This document shows, piece after piece, positions 1 through 7,768 of a stretch of 64,000 bases of DNA. The notes beneath the pieces are model-generated. The model saw only the letters and a program-made list of their open reading frames with translations, did not search any database and was not told the DNA's origin. Made by a program: the position numbers and the translations under genes. Source of the stretch: DATFES01 sp035457725 (GTDB taxonomy: Bacteria > Pseudomonadota > Alphaproteobacteria > CACIAM-22H2); NCBI GenBank assembly GCA_035457725.1, contig DATIBC010000028.1:10335-74334 (forward strand), in the 5' to 3' direction. How positions within the stretch are numbered: position 1 is the first letter of the stretch; every line of letters starts with the position of its first letter.

Positions 1-62
1 CCATTGTCGGTTGACGCGGCGCACGCAGCCCTCGTCGCGGGCCGACATGCGAACCGACTGAC

Positions 63-1325
63 ATGGCGCAGCTTTCCGACGATTGTTTCGCCTTCGGTGG
101 CGAATTGATGCGCGCCGACGCGGCGCTCGGCATTCTTGCCGCGCGCGTCAGCGTCGTCGCCGGTCAGGAGACGGCGCCGCTCGCCGCTGCCTGCGGCCGC
201 ATTCTTGCCGAGGACGTTGCGGCGCATCGCAACGTACCGCCGCACGACAACGCCGCGGTCGACGGATTCGCGGTCTATTACGACGATCTCGCCCCGGGCG
301 CTGATACATGCCTGCCCGTGGTCGGACGCATCGCCGCCGGCGGGGCGATGCCGGACCACGCGGCGCGCGGCGCCGCGGTGCGCGTTTTTACCGGCGCGCC
401 GATGCCGCCCGGCCCCGATACGGTATTCATGCAGGAGGACGCCCGCCTCGAAGGCGATACGGTCGTCCTGCCGCCGGGCATTAGGCGCGGCGCCAACCGG
501 CGCAAGCTGGGCGAGGACGTCAAGGCCGGAAGCGTGATCCTCCATCGCGGCCATCGCCTGCGGCCGCAGGACGTCGGCTTGGCGGCGTCGGTGGGTCGCA
601 CCGACCTCGCGGTTTTTCGCCCGCTTCGGGTGGCGATCTTTTCGACCGGCGACGAGCTGCGCGAACCGGGCCAGGAGACGCCGCCGGGCGCGGTCTACGA
701 CGCCAATCGCTATGTGCTGATGGCGCTCCTAGCGCAGCTCGGCTGCGTCGTCCACGATTTCGGGATTCTCGAGGACCGGCGCGAAACGGTGACCGCGGCG
801 CTCGACGGAGCCGCGAAGAGCGTCGACGCCATGATCACCTCGGGCGGCATGTCGACCGGTGATGAAGATCACGTGCGCGGCGCGGTCGAGGCCCTGGGTT
901 CGATTCATTTCTGGCGGCTGGCGATCCGTCCCGGACGACCCGTGGCGCTGGGCCAAGTCAAGGGCGTCGCCTTCGTCGGCCTGCCGGGCAACCCGGTGGC
1001 GATGATGGTGACGTTCCTGCGCTTCGCGCGGCCAGTGCTGCTGCGCCTCGCCGGTGCGGCGCCCGGCGAGGTCGAGCCGCATCTGTTTCGCGTCCGCTCG
1101 GCATTCGACATCAAGAAGAAGCTTGGCCGCCGCGAGTGGATTCGCGCGCGGCTCGCCGCAGGCGCCGACGGCGTTCAGGTGGCCGAGCGGTTTCCGCGCG
1201 ACGGCGCGGGCATCCTGACGTCGCTGGTCGAATCCGACGGGTTGGTCGAGCTGGGCGAGGATGTGACGCAGATCGCCGCCGGCGGCATGGTGGACTTCCT
1301 GCCGTTCAGCGAGGTGGTGCGGTGA
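63..1325 (+). CDS. moeA: Molybdopterin molybdenumtransferase MoeA
   Basis: 420 aa, the normal length for MoeA, which inserts molybdate into adenylylated molybdopterin in the cytoplasm. The family landmarks are in order: NVPPHDNAAVDGFAV (about 57-71), FTGAPMPPGPDT (109-120), FSTGDEL (193-199), the MPT-binding ITSGGMSTGDEDHVR (258-272), RPGRPVALG and GLPGNPVAMM (306-315). The ATG follows a stop codon at 59-61 in another frame. Bases 1-62 probably hold the end of an upstream gene, but too little is present to name it. The gene overlaps moaD by 4 nt, so moeA-moaD-moaE look co-transcribed. Identification is secure. Confidence 0.97.
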   Translation: MAQLSDDCFAFGGELMRADAALGILAARVSVVAGQETAPLAAACGRILAEDVAAHRNVPPHDNAAVDGFAVYYDDLAPGADTCLPVVGRIAAGGAMPDHAARGAAVRVFTGAPMPPGPDTVFMQEDARLEGDTVVLPPGIRRGANRRKLGEDVKAGSVILHRGHRLRPQDVGLAASVGRTDLAVFRPLRVAIFSTGDELREPGQETPPGAVYDANRYVLMALLAQLGCVVHDFGILEDRRETVTAALDGAAKSVDAMITSGGMSTGDEDHVRGAVEALGSIHFWRLAIRPGRPVALGQVKGVAFVGLPGNPVAMMVTFLRFARPVLLRLAGAAPGEVEPHLFRVRSAFDIKKKLGRREWIRARLAAGADGVQVAERFPRDGAGILTSLVESDGLVELGEDVTQIAAGGMVDFLPFSEVVR

Positions 1326-1573
1326 AGCTGATTTATTTCGCCTGGCTGCGCATGCGCGTCGGCCTCGCCGAGGAAAACGTCACGCCGCCCGGCCATGTGC
1401 GCGACGTACAGTCGCTGCTCGAGTGGCTGAAGACGCGCTCGCCCGGACACGCGGCGGCGCTCAAGGAGATGTCGGTGGTGCGCGTGGCGGTGAATCACGA
1501 ATACGTGCCGCTCGGTCACCCGGTGAAGCAAGACGACGAGATCGCCATCTTCCCACCGGTCACCGGCGGATAG
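1322..1573 (+). CDS. moaD: Molybdopterin synthase sulfur carrier subunit MoaD
   Basis: 83 aa ubiquitin-fold protein starting at a GTG that overlaps the moeA stop codon (GTGA). It ends in the family's Gly-Gly tail (PPVTGG), which is thiocarboxylated and donates sulfur to precursor Z within molybdopterin synthase. The core reads VKLIYFAWLRMRVG...DDEIAIFPPVTGG, typical of MoaD. A longer reading from 1136 would run through moeA in another frame and is not credible. Translational coupling to moeA and the moaE gene 21 nt downstream support the role. Length and C-terminus make the call firm. Confidence 0.95.
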   Translation: MKLIYFAWLRMRVGLAEENVTPPGHVRDVQSLLEWLKTRSPGHAAALKEMSVVRVAVNHEYVPLGHPVKQDDEIAIFPPVTGG

Positions 1574-1594
1574 CGGCGAGGCGAGGGTCGGGCC

Positions 1595-2071
1595 ATGATC
1601 CGCGTGCAGCAGGAGGATTTCGACGTCGGCAAGGAGATCGCCGCGCTCAGCGAGGGGCGCCGCGAGATCGGCGGCGTGTGCTGCTTCGTCGGCCTGGTGC
1701 GCGATATCGCCGGCGGCGCCAAAGTCGACGCCATGACGCTCGAACACTATCCCGGCATGACCGAAAAGCAGCTCGAAGCAATCGACGCCGAGGCGCAGCG
1801 CCGCTGGCCGCTCGCCGCCTCGCTGATCGTCCATCGTTACGGCCGGCTCGAGCCGGGCGAGCGCATCGTGCTCGTCGTCACGGCCTCGGCCCATCGCGAG
1901 GCGGCATTCGAGGCGTGCCACTTCCTGATCGACTGGCTCAAGACCAAGGCGCCGTTCTGGAAACTCGAGGACACCGAGCACGGCGCGCAGTGGGTCGCCG
2001 CGCGCGACAGCGACGACAAGGCGGCGGCGAGATGGGTCGAAAACACCGGCTCGACGGGAAAAGTAAAGTAG
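1595..2071 (+). CDS. moaE: Molybdopterin synthase catalytic subunit MoaE
   Basis: 158 aa. The large subunit of molybdopterin synthase, which converts cyclic pyranopterin monophosphate to molybdopterin using sulfur carried by MoaD. Visible family motifs are FVGLVRD (31-37), LEHYPGM (49-55), HRYGRLEPGE (80-89) and the substrate-binding SAHREAAFEACHFLIDWLKT followed by KAPFWK (98-123), including His100, Arg101, Lys116 and the KxPFWK lysines. It lies 21 nt after moaD in the same operon. Slightly acidic/lysine-rich C-terminal tail with no recognised domain. A moeA-moaD-moaE run implies that this organism makes molybdoenzymes. Confidence 0.96.
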   Translation: MIRVQQEDFDVGKEIAALSEGRREIGGVCCFVGLVRDIAGGAKVDAMTLEHYPGMTEKQLEAIDAEAQRRWPLAASLIVHRYGRLEPGERIVLVVTASAHREAAFEACHFLIDWLKTKAPFWKLEDTEHGAQWVAARDSDDKAAARWVENTGSTGKVK

Positions 2072-2143
2072 ACCAACCGCTCGATGTATTTCCGACAATT
2101 GGGAGCGAATCGCGGAAACCGCCGCAGGAATGGCTTGCCCGTT

Positions 2144-2172
2144 GCCCCGCGACACGCTCGGGGTGAGAATCA
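2144..2172. repeat. Partial copy of dispersed GACACGCTC-GGG repeat
   Basis: CCCCG-CGACACGCT-CGGGG followed by TGAGAATC forms a 5-bp stem hairpin and matches the left half of the repeat found at 63577 and 22095. It lies between moaE and the convergent PNPOx-like gene. Confidence 0.6.
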
Positions 2173-2219
2173 ATTGAAATGCCGTTGCGCTCGGGTAGTC
2201 GAAACGCAAAGGGGCGCCA

Positions 2220-2957
2220 CTATTCTCCGTCTCCGCCAGATGACAAAGCTGTCGCCGATCTCTCGCTGCACCGCGCGAGCTTGAGCAACGCCTCGTCGAA
2301 ATGGCGCTGGCGGGCAATCTTATTGAGCGACTTCGGCGGCTCGACGCCCGGCTTAAGCAGCGGATCGGCGATCGGCGCGAGGCTGGTCAAGGCGATGGGC
2401 ACCACGCCAGCCCACACGTCGCTTGCGTAGTCCGCCTCGTCGTCGATTGGCGGACCCGAGCGCGACTTGGCCGACGCCTCCGCGATCTCCATGCTCACCA
2501 TCGTCGTCGCCTTGAGTTCCTGGCGCGTCGCGGCGCGCATCATCGCCGCGCGTCCGGGATACAGACGTTCGATGAAGCGGTCGAGCTGTCGTGCCCGCTC
2601 GGCCGGATCGTCGACCACGCGCGCGGTCCCGAACGCCATCACCGAGCGGTAATTGATCGAATGATGAAATCCCGAGCGCGCCATGACCAGGCCATCGATG
2701 TGCGTCACCGTGAGGCACACCTCGAGCCCCGAGGACTGCGCGCGCAGCATGCGGCTCGCCGACGAGCCATGCCAATAGAGACGGCGCCCATCGCGCCAAT
2801 AGGCGGTCGGCGTCACGTAAGGCTGGCGGTCGATGACATAGCCGACATGGGCGATGAACCCAGCATCCAAAACGGCGTAAACCGTCGCCTCGTCATAAGC
2901 CGCGCGCTCACGGCGGCGCTTCAGCCGCGTGCGGCTAGTCGGCGCGAAGTCCTGCAT
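2220..2957 (-). CDS. Pyridoxamine 5'-phosphate oxidase-fold (flavin-nucleotide-binding) protein
   Basis: 245 aa. The N-terminal two thirds match the split-barrel FMN-binding family related to PNPOx (YDEATVYAVLDAGFIAHVGYVIDRQPYVTPTAYWRDGRRLYWHG; later HSINYRSVMAFGTARVVDD). These small flavin or F420-type proteins include proteins called nitroimidazole-resistance or flavin-nucleotide-binding; the real substrate is usually unknown. The protein is longer than the minimal about 150-residue fold, and its C-terminal part (SGPPIDDEADYASDVWAGVVPI) is typical of the roughly 220-240 aa subfamily. It is convergent with moaE and shares its strand with ilvE. I cannot tell cofactor or substrate from sequence. 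Confidence 0.85.
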   Translation of the reverse strand: MQDFAPTSRTRLKRRRERAAYDEATVYAVLDAGFIAHVGYVIDRQPYVTPTAYWRDGRRLYWHGSSASRMLRAQSSGLEVCLTVTHIDGLVMARSGFHHSINYRSVMAFGTARVVDDPAERARQLDRFIERLYPGRAAMMRAATRQELKATTMVSMEIAEASAKSRSGPPIDDEADYASDVWAGVVPIALTSLAPIADPLLKPGVEPPKSLNKIARQRHFDEALLKLARCSERSATALSSGGDGE

Positions 2958-3003
2958 CGCCGATCTCCCCGGGTGCCGATCCGTTCGAAAGCTTGGCGGA
3001 CGG

Positions 3004-3897
3004 TCAGGCGGCGGCGGTCTTGGGCGGCGTGCGGACGAGCTTCTGGAAGTCGTCCCACAGCGCGTTGGTGATCGGGCCGACCTTGAATTTGTATTGGTCG
3101 ATCTCGCCGACCGGCGTGATCTCGGCGGCGGTCCCGGTCAAGAACACCTCGTCGGCCTTGCCGAGTTCGTCGGGAAAGATCGCCCGCTGGTTCACTTTGA
3201 GCTGGCGGGCGCGGGCGAGATCGATCACCGTGCGGCGCGTGATTCCATCGAGAAAACAATCGGGCGTCGGCGTGTGCAGCTCGCCTTTCATGACCATGAA
3301 GATGTTGGCGCCGGTCGCCTCGGCGATCTGGCCGCGCCAGTCGAGCATCAGCGCATCGGCGTAGCCGCGCGCTTCGGCTTCGTGCTTGGACATTGTGCAG
3401 ATCATGTAGAGCCCGGCCGCCTTGCTCGCCGTCGGCGCCGTTTCGGGCGCCGGTCGGCGCCATTTCGACGTCATCATGCGGATGCCCTTGGCGCGCGCCT
3501 CGGGAGAGAAATAAGCCGGCCACTCCCAGGTGGCAATCGCCAGGTTGATCTTCGTCGCCTGCGCCGAGACGCCCATCATCTCCGATCCGCGCCAAGCGAT
3601 CGGCCGCACATAGCCGTCGACGATGTTGTTCGCCTTGACCACCTCGTTCGTCGCCCGGTCGACGGCCTCCACCGAAACCGGCAGCTCGAACCCGAGGATC
3701 TTGGCCGAGTCCCACAGCCGCTGACTATGCTCACGCAATTTGAAAACATGGCCGCCGTAGACCCGTTCGCCTTCGAAGACCGCGCTGGCGTAGTGCAGCC
3801 CGTGGGTGAGAACGTGCAGCTTGGCCTCGCGCCAAGGGATCAGTTTGCTATTGAACCATATCCAGCCGTCGCGATCGTCGAAGGGGACCAGGGCCAT
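3004..3897 (-). CDS. ilvE: Branched-chain amino acid aminotransferase IlvE
   Basis: 297 aa fold-type IV PLP aminotransferase, interconverting Leu/Ile/Val and their 2-oxo acids. Seen: THGLHYASAVFEGERVY (31-47), the PLP-binding lysine in TASKAAGLYMICTMSK (Lys159), and the PLP-ring glutamate in GQIAEATGANIF (Glu193), followed by FLTGTAAEITPV. Length is standard for IlvE. D-amino-acid transaminase and 4-amino-4-deoxychorismate lyase share the fold but are shorter and lack the YASAVFEG / TSKWRRPAP pattern. It is transcribed divergently from the MarR gene at 4029; the 113-nt gap contains a palindrome (3972-3989). The same ilvE / MarR / OmpR arrangement occurs in other alphaproteobacteria. Confidence 0.95.
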   Translation of the reverse strand: MALVPFDDRDGWIWFNSKLIPWREAKLHVLTHGLHYASAVFEGERVYGGHVFKLREHSQRLWDSAKILGFELPVSVEAVDRATNEVVKANNIVDGYVRPIAWRGSEMMGVSAQATKINLAIATWEWPAYFSPEARAKGIRMMTSKWRRPAPETAPTASKAAGLYMICTMSKHEAEARGYADALMLDWRGQIAEATGANIFMVMKGELHTPTPDCFLDGITRRTVIDLARARQLKVNQRAIFPDELGKADEVFLTGTAAEITPVGEIDQYKFKVGPITNALWDDFQKLVRTPPKTAAA

Positions 3898-3971
3898 AGG
3901 GTTGTATCCTTACAAATTCACGGTGAAGGACGAAAGATTGTGCCGCAAAAGCCCTTGCAGGGGTAACACCG

Positions 3972-3989
3972 TTGACGCATATATGTCAA
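3972..3989. promoter_or_regulatory. Palindrome upstream of MarR gene, candidate operator
   Basis: TTGAC-GCATATAT-GTCAA is an 18-bp inverted repeat with an AT-rich centre. It sits about 40-57 nt before the MarR gene start and in the ilvE divergent gap. MarR proteins usually autoregulate through such 16-20 bp palindromes, so this is the obvious candidate site; no binding is shown. Confidence 0.5.
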
Positions 3990-4028
3990 TATCACTGACG
4001 TAACGGAGCGATGCTTTTCGAGGCACCG

Positions 4029-4535
4029 ATGGCCGATGTGAAACCCGGAATGCACCAGCTGTTCCTTCGCGAGGAGGATCTACGCCAAGGAATCGAACTG
4101 ATATTCTACGCTTATCGCGATTTCACCGCCGATCCCGATGCCATTCTTGCCAAGCTCGGCCTGGGCCGGGCCCATCATCGCGTGATCTACTTCGTCGGGC
4201 GCTATCCCGGCATCACCGTTGGCGAGCTGTTGAAGATTCTACGCATCACCAAACAGAGCCTGTCGCGTGTCCTGGCCGAAGTGGTACGCAAAGGCTACGT
4301 CATTCACCGGCAAGGCTCGACCGATCGCCGGCAGCGCCGCCTCGAGCTTTCGGAAAGCGGCGCGGCCCTCGAGCGCCAGCTTTCCGAGACCCAGCGGCAG
4401 CGCGTCGCCGCCGCATACCGCGCCGCCGGCGGCCCGGCGGTCGAGGGATTCCGCCGCGTCCTGCTCGGCCTGATCAACGACGCCGATCGCGCCAAGCTCG
4501 CCGCCGGCGTGCCCGCCTGGCCCAAGCCGCGCTGA
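4029..4535 (+). CDS. MarR-family transcriptional regulator (PetP-like)
   Basis: 168 aa from the ATG at 4029 (MADVKPGM), which has GAGG five nt upstream; an in-frame ATG at 4011 has its GGAG only 2 nt away and is less likely. Winged-helix core: VIYFVGRYPGITVGELLKILRITKQSLSRVLAEVVRKGYVIHRQ, then the wing DRRQRRLELSESG. It stands between ilvE and an OmpR-type regulator plus histidine kinase, the same context as petP-petR of Rhodobacter capsulatus, where PetR was linked to expression of the bc1 operon. Here petABC lies about 28 kb away, so functional equivalence is inference only. Confidence 0.85.
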   Translation: MADVKPGMHQLFLREEDLRQGIELIFYAYRDFTADPDAILAKLGLGRAHHRVIYFVGRYPGITVGELLKILRITKQSLSRVLAEVVRKGYVIHRQGSTDRRQRRLELSESGAALERQLSETQRQRVAAAYRAAGGPAVEGFRRVLLGLINDADRAKLAAGVPAWPKPR

Positions 4536-4580
4536 GCTTGGTCGCCTGCGGCGCACGCACTATCTATACTTGGCCGGGCA

Positions 4581-5261
4581 ATGAGCGATGGCGCCCATAT
4601 CCTTGTCGTGGACGACGATGCGCGACTTTGCGAGCTGTTGCGTAAATTCCTCTCGGACCGCGGTTTTCGCGTCACCACGGCGTCGAACGCGGCCGACGCC
4701 CAACGCAAGCTCGGCGCGCTCGCATTCGACATCCTGGTGCTCGACGTGATGATGCCGGGCGAAAGCGGCACCGACTTCACGCTGCGCCTGCGCCGTACCA
4801 ATGACGTGCCGATTCTTCTGCTCACCGCGCGCGGCGAATCGCGCGACCGCATCCAGGGTCTCGCCAGCGGGGCCGACGACTATCTCCTGAAGCCGTTCGA
4901 TCCCGACGAGCTGCTGCTGCGTATTCGCGCCATACTGCGCCGGGCGCCGCCGCCGGTCGAGCCGCCGCGGGAAATCGCCTTCGGCGGTTTTCGCTTCGAT
5001 CCCGGCCGCGAGGAGCTGAGCCACGACGGCGAGCTGGTCCGTTTGACCGCCGCCGAAGCCTCGCTGCTCAAGGCGCTGGCCGAACGCGCCGGGCGCGCGG
5101 TGTCGCGCGAGGAGCTGCTGCGGCTGTCGCGCATCTCGGGCAACGAGCGCACCATCGACGTGCAAATGGCGCGGCTGCGTCGCAAGATCGAGGCCGACCC
5201 ACGCTCGCCGCGTTACCTGCAGACGTTGCGCGGGACCGGCTACATTCTGCGGGCCGAATAG
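4581..5261 (+). CDS. OmpR-family response regulator (PetR-like)
   Basis: 226 aa. Receiver domain with the acidic pocket VVDDD (9-13), phospho-acceptor Asp55 in LVLDVMMPG, Thr82 (LLTARGE) and Lys104 (LKPFDP), followed by a C-terminal winged helix (RLTAAEASLLKALAERAGRAVSREELL...TIDVQMARLRRKIE...LRGTGYILRAE). A DNA-binding, phosphorylation-controlled regulator acting in the cytoplasm. It is followed after 10 nt by a histidine kinase, its probable partner. With ilvE and the MarR gene upstream the layout matches petP/petR. The target genes cannot be read from sequence. Confidence 0.93.
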   Translation: MSDGAHILVVDDDARLCELLRKFLSDRGFRVTTASNAADAQRKLGALAFDILVLDVMMPGESGTDFTLRLRRTNDVPILLLTARGESRDRIQGLASGADDYLLKPFDPDELLLRIRAILRRAPPPVEPPREIAFGGFRFDPGREELSHDGELVRLTAAEASLLKALAERAGRAVSREELLRLSRISGNERTIDVQMARLRRKIEADPRSPRYLQTLRGTGYILRAE

Positions 5262-5271
5262 AGGCGACGCG

Positions 5272-6585
5272 ATGCCGTCGATCAAACGCTATCTGCCGCA
5301 GACGCTGTTCGGCCGCGCCTTGGTCATCATCATCGCGCCGGTGATCCTGGTTCAGCTCGTCGCCGCCTTCGTCTTCTATGACCGCGTCTGGCACACCGTC
5401 ACCCGCCGACTGACGCACGCCGTCGCCGGCGAAATCGCGTTCGTGATCCAGGCCTGGGCGCGATACCCCGAGGCGGAAAATCGGCGATGGACGCTTTCGA
5501 TGATCGCCATCACCGGCAACCTCGACATCACCTTCGAGCCGGGCGCGATTCTGGCCAACACCGAATCGCCACCGACCGGGACGATGCTCGAGCGACGCTT
5601 CGTGCAGGCGCTGGAGGAGCGCGTCCGTCGCCCGTTCGTCATCGACGTGTGGTCGCATGAGAAAGAGGCGCGGGTCGACGTTCAAATCCCCGACGGCGTG
5701 CTACATGTCCGCGTGCCGCTCGATCGCCTATTCACCTCGACCGTGTACGTGTTGCTGTTGTGGATGATCGGCTCGTCGCTGATCTTCCTGGCCGTCGCCT
5801 CGGTGTTCATGCGAAATCAGGTGCGCTCCATCGAGCGCCTCGCCCAGGCGGCCGAAGGCTTCGGCAAGGGCCACGACGTTCCCGGATTCAAGCCTTCCGG
5901 CGCGGCGGAGGTGCGCCAGGCGGCCGCGGCGTTCGTCATGATGCGCGAACGCATCCGCCGTTTCCTCTCGCAGCGGACCGAAATGCTGGCCGGTGTCAGC
6001 CACGATCTGCGCACGCCGCTGACCCGCATGAAGCTCGAACTGGCGATGCTGTCGAATAACCCGTCGATTGAGGGCCTGAAGACCGACGTCGCCGAGATGG
6101 AGCGGATGGTCGAGAGCTATCTTGCCTTTGTGCGCGGCGAGGGCGAGGAGCAGCCCGAGCCGACCGATCTCGCGCCGATGCTCGACGACATCGCGGCGAC
6201 GGCGCAGCGCAACGGTCATTCGGTGGCGTTGAACAAACTCGGCGATCTCCATCTCGTGGCCCGTCCCAACGCGATCAAGCGCTGCTTCGACAATCTGGTC
6301 GCCAACGCCACGCGTCACGCCGCGCAGGTGACGATCGGCGCCGAGCGTCGGCCATCGTCGATCGAGGTGATGATCGACGACGATGGGCCGGGGATTCCCG
6401 CCGATGTGCGCGAGGACGTATTCAAGCCGTTCTTCCGTCTCGACGAGTCGCGCAATCCGGCGACCGGCGGGGTTGGCCTCGGCTTGACCATTGCCCGCGA
6501 CGTGGTGCGCAGCCACGGCGGCGACATCATCCTTTCGGATTCCCCGCTCGGCGGCCTCAGGGCCCGGATCCGGCTGCCGGTCTAA
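5272..6585 (+). CDS. EnvZ-like sensor histidine kinase
   Basis: 437 aa inner-membrane kinase. One transmembrane helix at about 14-36, a periplasmic loop of roughly 120 residues with no named sensor fold, a second helix at about 156-179, HAMP (RNQVRSIERLAQAAEGFGKG), dimerisation/phosphotransfer helix with His244 in LAGVSHDLRTPLTRMKLEL, and ATP-binding boxes N (FDNLVANATRHA), G1 (DDDGPGIP), F (FKPFFRLD) and G2 (GGVGLGLTIA). Starts 10 nt after the response regulator, so the two are an operon and very probably a cognate pair. The signal sensed is unknown. Confidence 0.94.
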   Translation: MPSIKRYLPQTLFGRALVIIIAPVILVQLVAAFVFYDRVWHTVTRRLTHAVAGEIAFVIQAWARYPEAENRRWTLSMIAITGNLDITFEPGAILANTESPPTGTMLERRFVQALEERVRRPFVIDVWSHEKEARVDVQIPDGVLHVRVPLDRLFTSTVYVLLLWMIGSSLIFLAVASVFMRNQVRSIERLAQAAEGFGKGHDVPGFKPSGAAEVRQAAAAFVMMRERIRRFLSQRTEMLAGVSHDLRTPLTRMKLELAMLSNNPSIEGLKTDVAEMERMVESYLAFVRGEGEEQPEPTDLAPMLDDIAATAQRNGHSVALNKLGDLHLVARPNAIKRCFDNLVANATRHAAQVTIGAERRPSSIEVMIDDDGPGIPADVREDVFKPFFRLDESRNPATGGVGLGLTIARDVVRSHGGDIILSDSPLGGLRARIRLPV

Positions 6586-6590
6586 CCGAA

Positions 6591-6716
6591 GTCAGTAATC
6601 AGAAGGCAGATGTCAGATGACGGATGTCGGACGTCGGATGTCGGACACCGCGCGATTCCATTCGTTGCGCTTGGATATCTGTGCTCTGACATCTGACTTC
6701 TGGCGTCTGAACTCTG
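6591..6716. repeat. Inverted and tandem CAGATGTCAGA-type repeat
   Basis: The left arm AGAAGGCAGATGTCAGA (6601-6617) and right arm (6685-6701) pair at 16 of 17 positions. Between them, GGATGTCGGAC is repeated in tandem at about 6622-6646. The block lies between the convergent histidine kinase and CsaA-like genes, so it could form a long hairpin in both transcripts. It contains no reading frame I would support. Confidence 0.75.
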
Positions 6717-6717
6717 T

Positions 6718-7053
6718 TCAGTACAGCCTGCCGCCGTTCGGAATCTTTTGGTCGGGGCCGATCATCACGACCTCGCCATCGCCGTCGGGGAATCCCAGAA
6801 CCAGCACCTCCGACATGAACTTGCCGACCTGCCGCGGCGGGAAATTCACCACCGCCGCCACCTGGCGGCCGACGACCGCGTTCGGCGCGTAGTGTTTGGC
6901 GATTTGCGCCGAGCTTTTCTTGATGCCGATCTCGGGACCGAAATCGATCTTGAGCTTGAGCGAGGGCTTGCGCGCCTCGGGATAATGGTCGGCCTCGATC
7001 ACGGTTCCGACGCGAATGTCGACCTTGCGGAAATCGTCGTAGCTGATCGTCAT
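6718..7053 (-). CDS. csaA: CsaA-like tRNA-binding domain protein
   Basis: 111 aa from ATG 7053 (MTISYDDFRKVDIRVGTV). This is the stand-alone tRNA-binding (OB-fold) protein family with CsaA of Bacillus, a dimer with proposed chaperone or tRNA-binding activity. Diagnostic pattern: FRKVDIRVGTVIEADHYPEARKPSLKLKIDFG, KKSSAQIAKHY, GRQVAAVVNFPPRQVGKFMSEVLVLGFPD. The frame stays open to 7125, but the added residues do not match the family. Convergent with the histidine kinase; a repeat block lies just beyond its stop. Family is sure, cellular role is not. Confidence 0.9.
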   Translation of the reverse strand: MTISYDDFRKVDIRVGTVIEADHYPEARKPSLKLKIDFGPEIGIKKSSAQIAKHYAPNAVVGRQVAAVVNFPPRQVGKFMSEVLVLGFPDGDGEVVMIGPDQKIPNGGRLY

Positions 7054-7112
7054 CCGCGTCCGTGGCTCCCTATTTAGCCGCGACCAAGAGCACGAACTAT
7101 GGCGAGAGAATC

Positions 7113-7136
7113 GGGCCGCCGGCAAGCCGGCGGCCC
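7113..7136 (-). terminator. Strong hairpin after the phasin gene
   Basis: GGGCCGCCGGC-AA-GCCGGCGGCCC is a perfect 11-bp stem with a 2-nt loop, 40 nt beyond the phasin stop on the minus strand. It lacks a clear run of U, so termination is likely but not certain. Confidence 0.6.
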
Positions 7137-7177
7137 GTCGCTTATTGAAGACGGCGCAGAGTCGAAATGGCTGGGCG

Positions 7178-7627
7178 TTACTTGCGGGTCTTCGCCATCG
7201 CGCGTTTGAATTCGTCCAGACTTTCGGCCACCCGCTTGTTGATCACGTCGAACGTCTCGTTGTTTGATTGCGCGACCAGGTCCGAAATCTCACGCATGTT
7301 GGCAATGGCGCGCTCGAAAGCCGTCTTGACCAGTTCGGTCTGTCGCGCCGCCTTGTCCTCCGGGCTGGCGGCAGCCATGAAGTCGCGCATCGCCGCCTGT
7401 GTCTCCTCCATCATCTGGCGGAAGATTTCGCTCTGTCGACGGGCGACGGCCTGCATCCCTTCGATCGCCCGCTTGTTGGCTGTGCCGAGCGCCTCGAGAT
7501 TGCGGCGCTGGCTATCCATAACCGACTGCATGTCGACGCCGGGCAACTTGAATTCGGCCGCAAGCTTGGAGAAATCCATCATCTTGCTGAAATCGAACTC
7601 CTCGCCGGGCGCACCTGTTTTGGCCAT
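7178..7627 (-). CDS. Phasin family protein
   Basis: 149 aa from ATG 7627, preceded by AAGGAGATGCGTC, a strong ribosome-binding site. The open frame extends to 7747, but the extra N-terminus is low-complexity and has no such site. The sequence is a helical, Gln/Ala-rich phasin: FDFSKMMDFSKLAAEFKLPGVDMQSVMDSQRRNLEALGTANKRAIEGMQAVARRQSEI...MREISDLVAQSNNETFDVINKRV. Phasins coat polyhydroxyalkanoate granules, so the host probably stores PHA, although no synthase gene is in the window. A hairpin follows the gene. No signal peptide. Confidence 0.88.
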   Translation of the reverse strand: MAKTGAPGEEFDFSKMMDFSKLAAEFKLPGVDMQSVMDSQRRNLEALGTANKRAIEGMQAVARRQSEIFRQMMEETQAAMRDFMAAASPEDKAARQTELVKTAFERAIANMREISDLVAQSNNETFDVINKRVAESLDEFKRAMAKTRK

Positions 7628-7768
7628 GACGCATCTCCTTGGTTCGGGGGTGACAGGCGTGATGCGCCGCGCGGGTTGACGTTGAGTCGCGCGACCTCCT
7701 GACTGTTCGACAGTATCGCGACCGCCCGCAACGGCGTCAACGCACATTGCTGCGATGCAATATCCTAT

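Noticed and set aside
1..62. End of a moaC or trpC gene before moeA
   Set aside because: Two frames end in this stretch and neither leaves enough residues to identify a protein.
1175..2317. Long open frame on the minus strand opposite moeA/moaD/moaE
   Set aside because: It is the mirror image of high-GC coding sequence, has no family character, and overlaps three firm genes.
6622..6646. Tandem GGATGTCGGAC units, possible CRISPR
   Set aside because: Too short, no spacers, no cas genes, and it lies within a larger inverted repeat.
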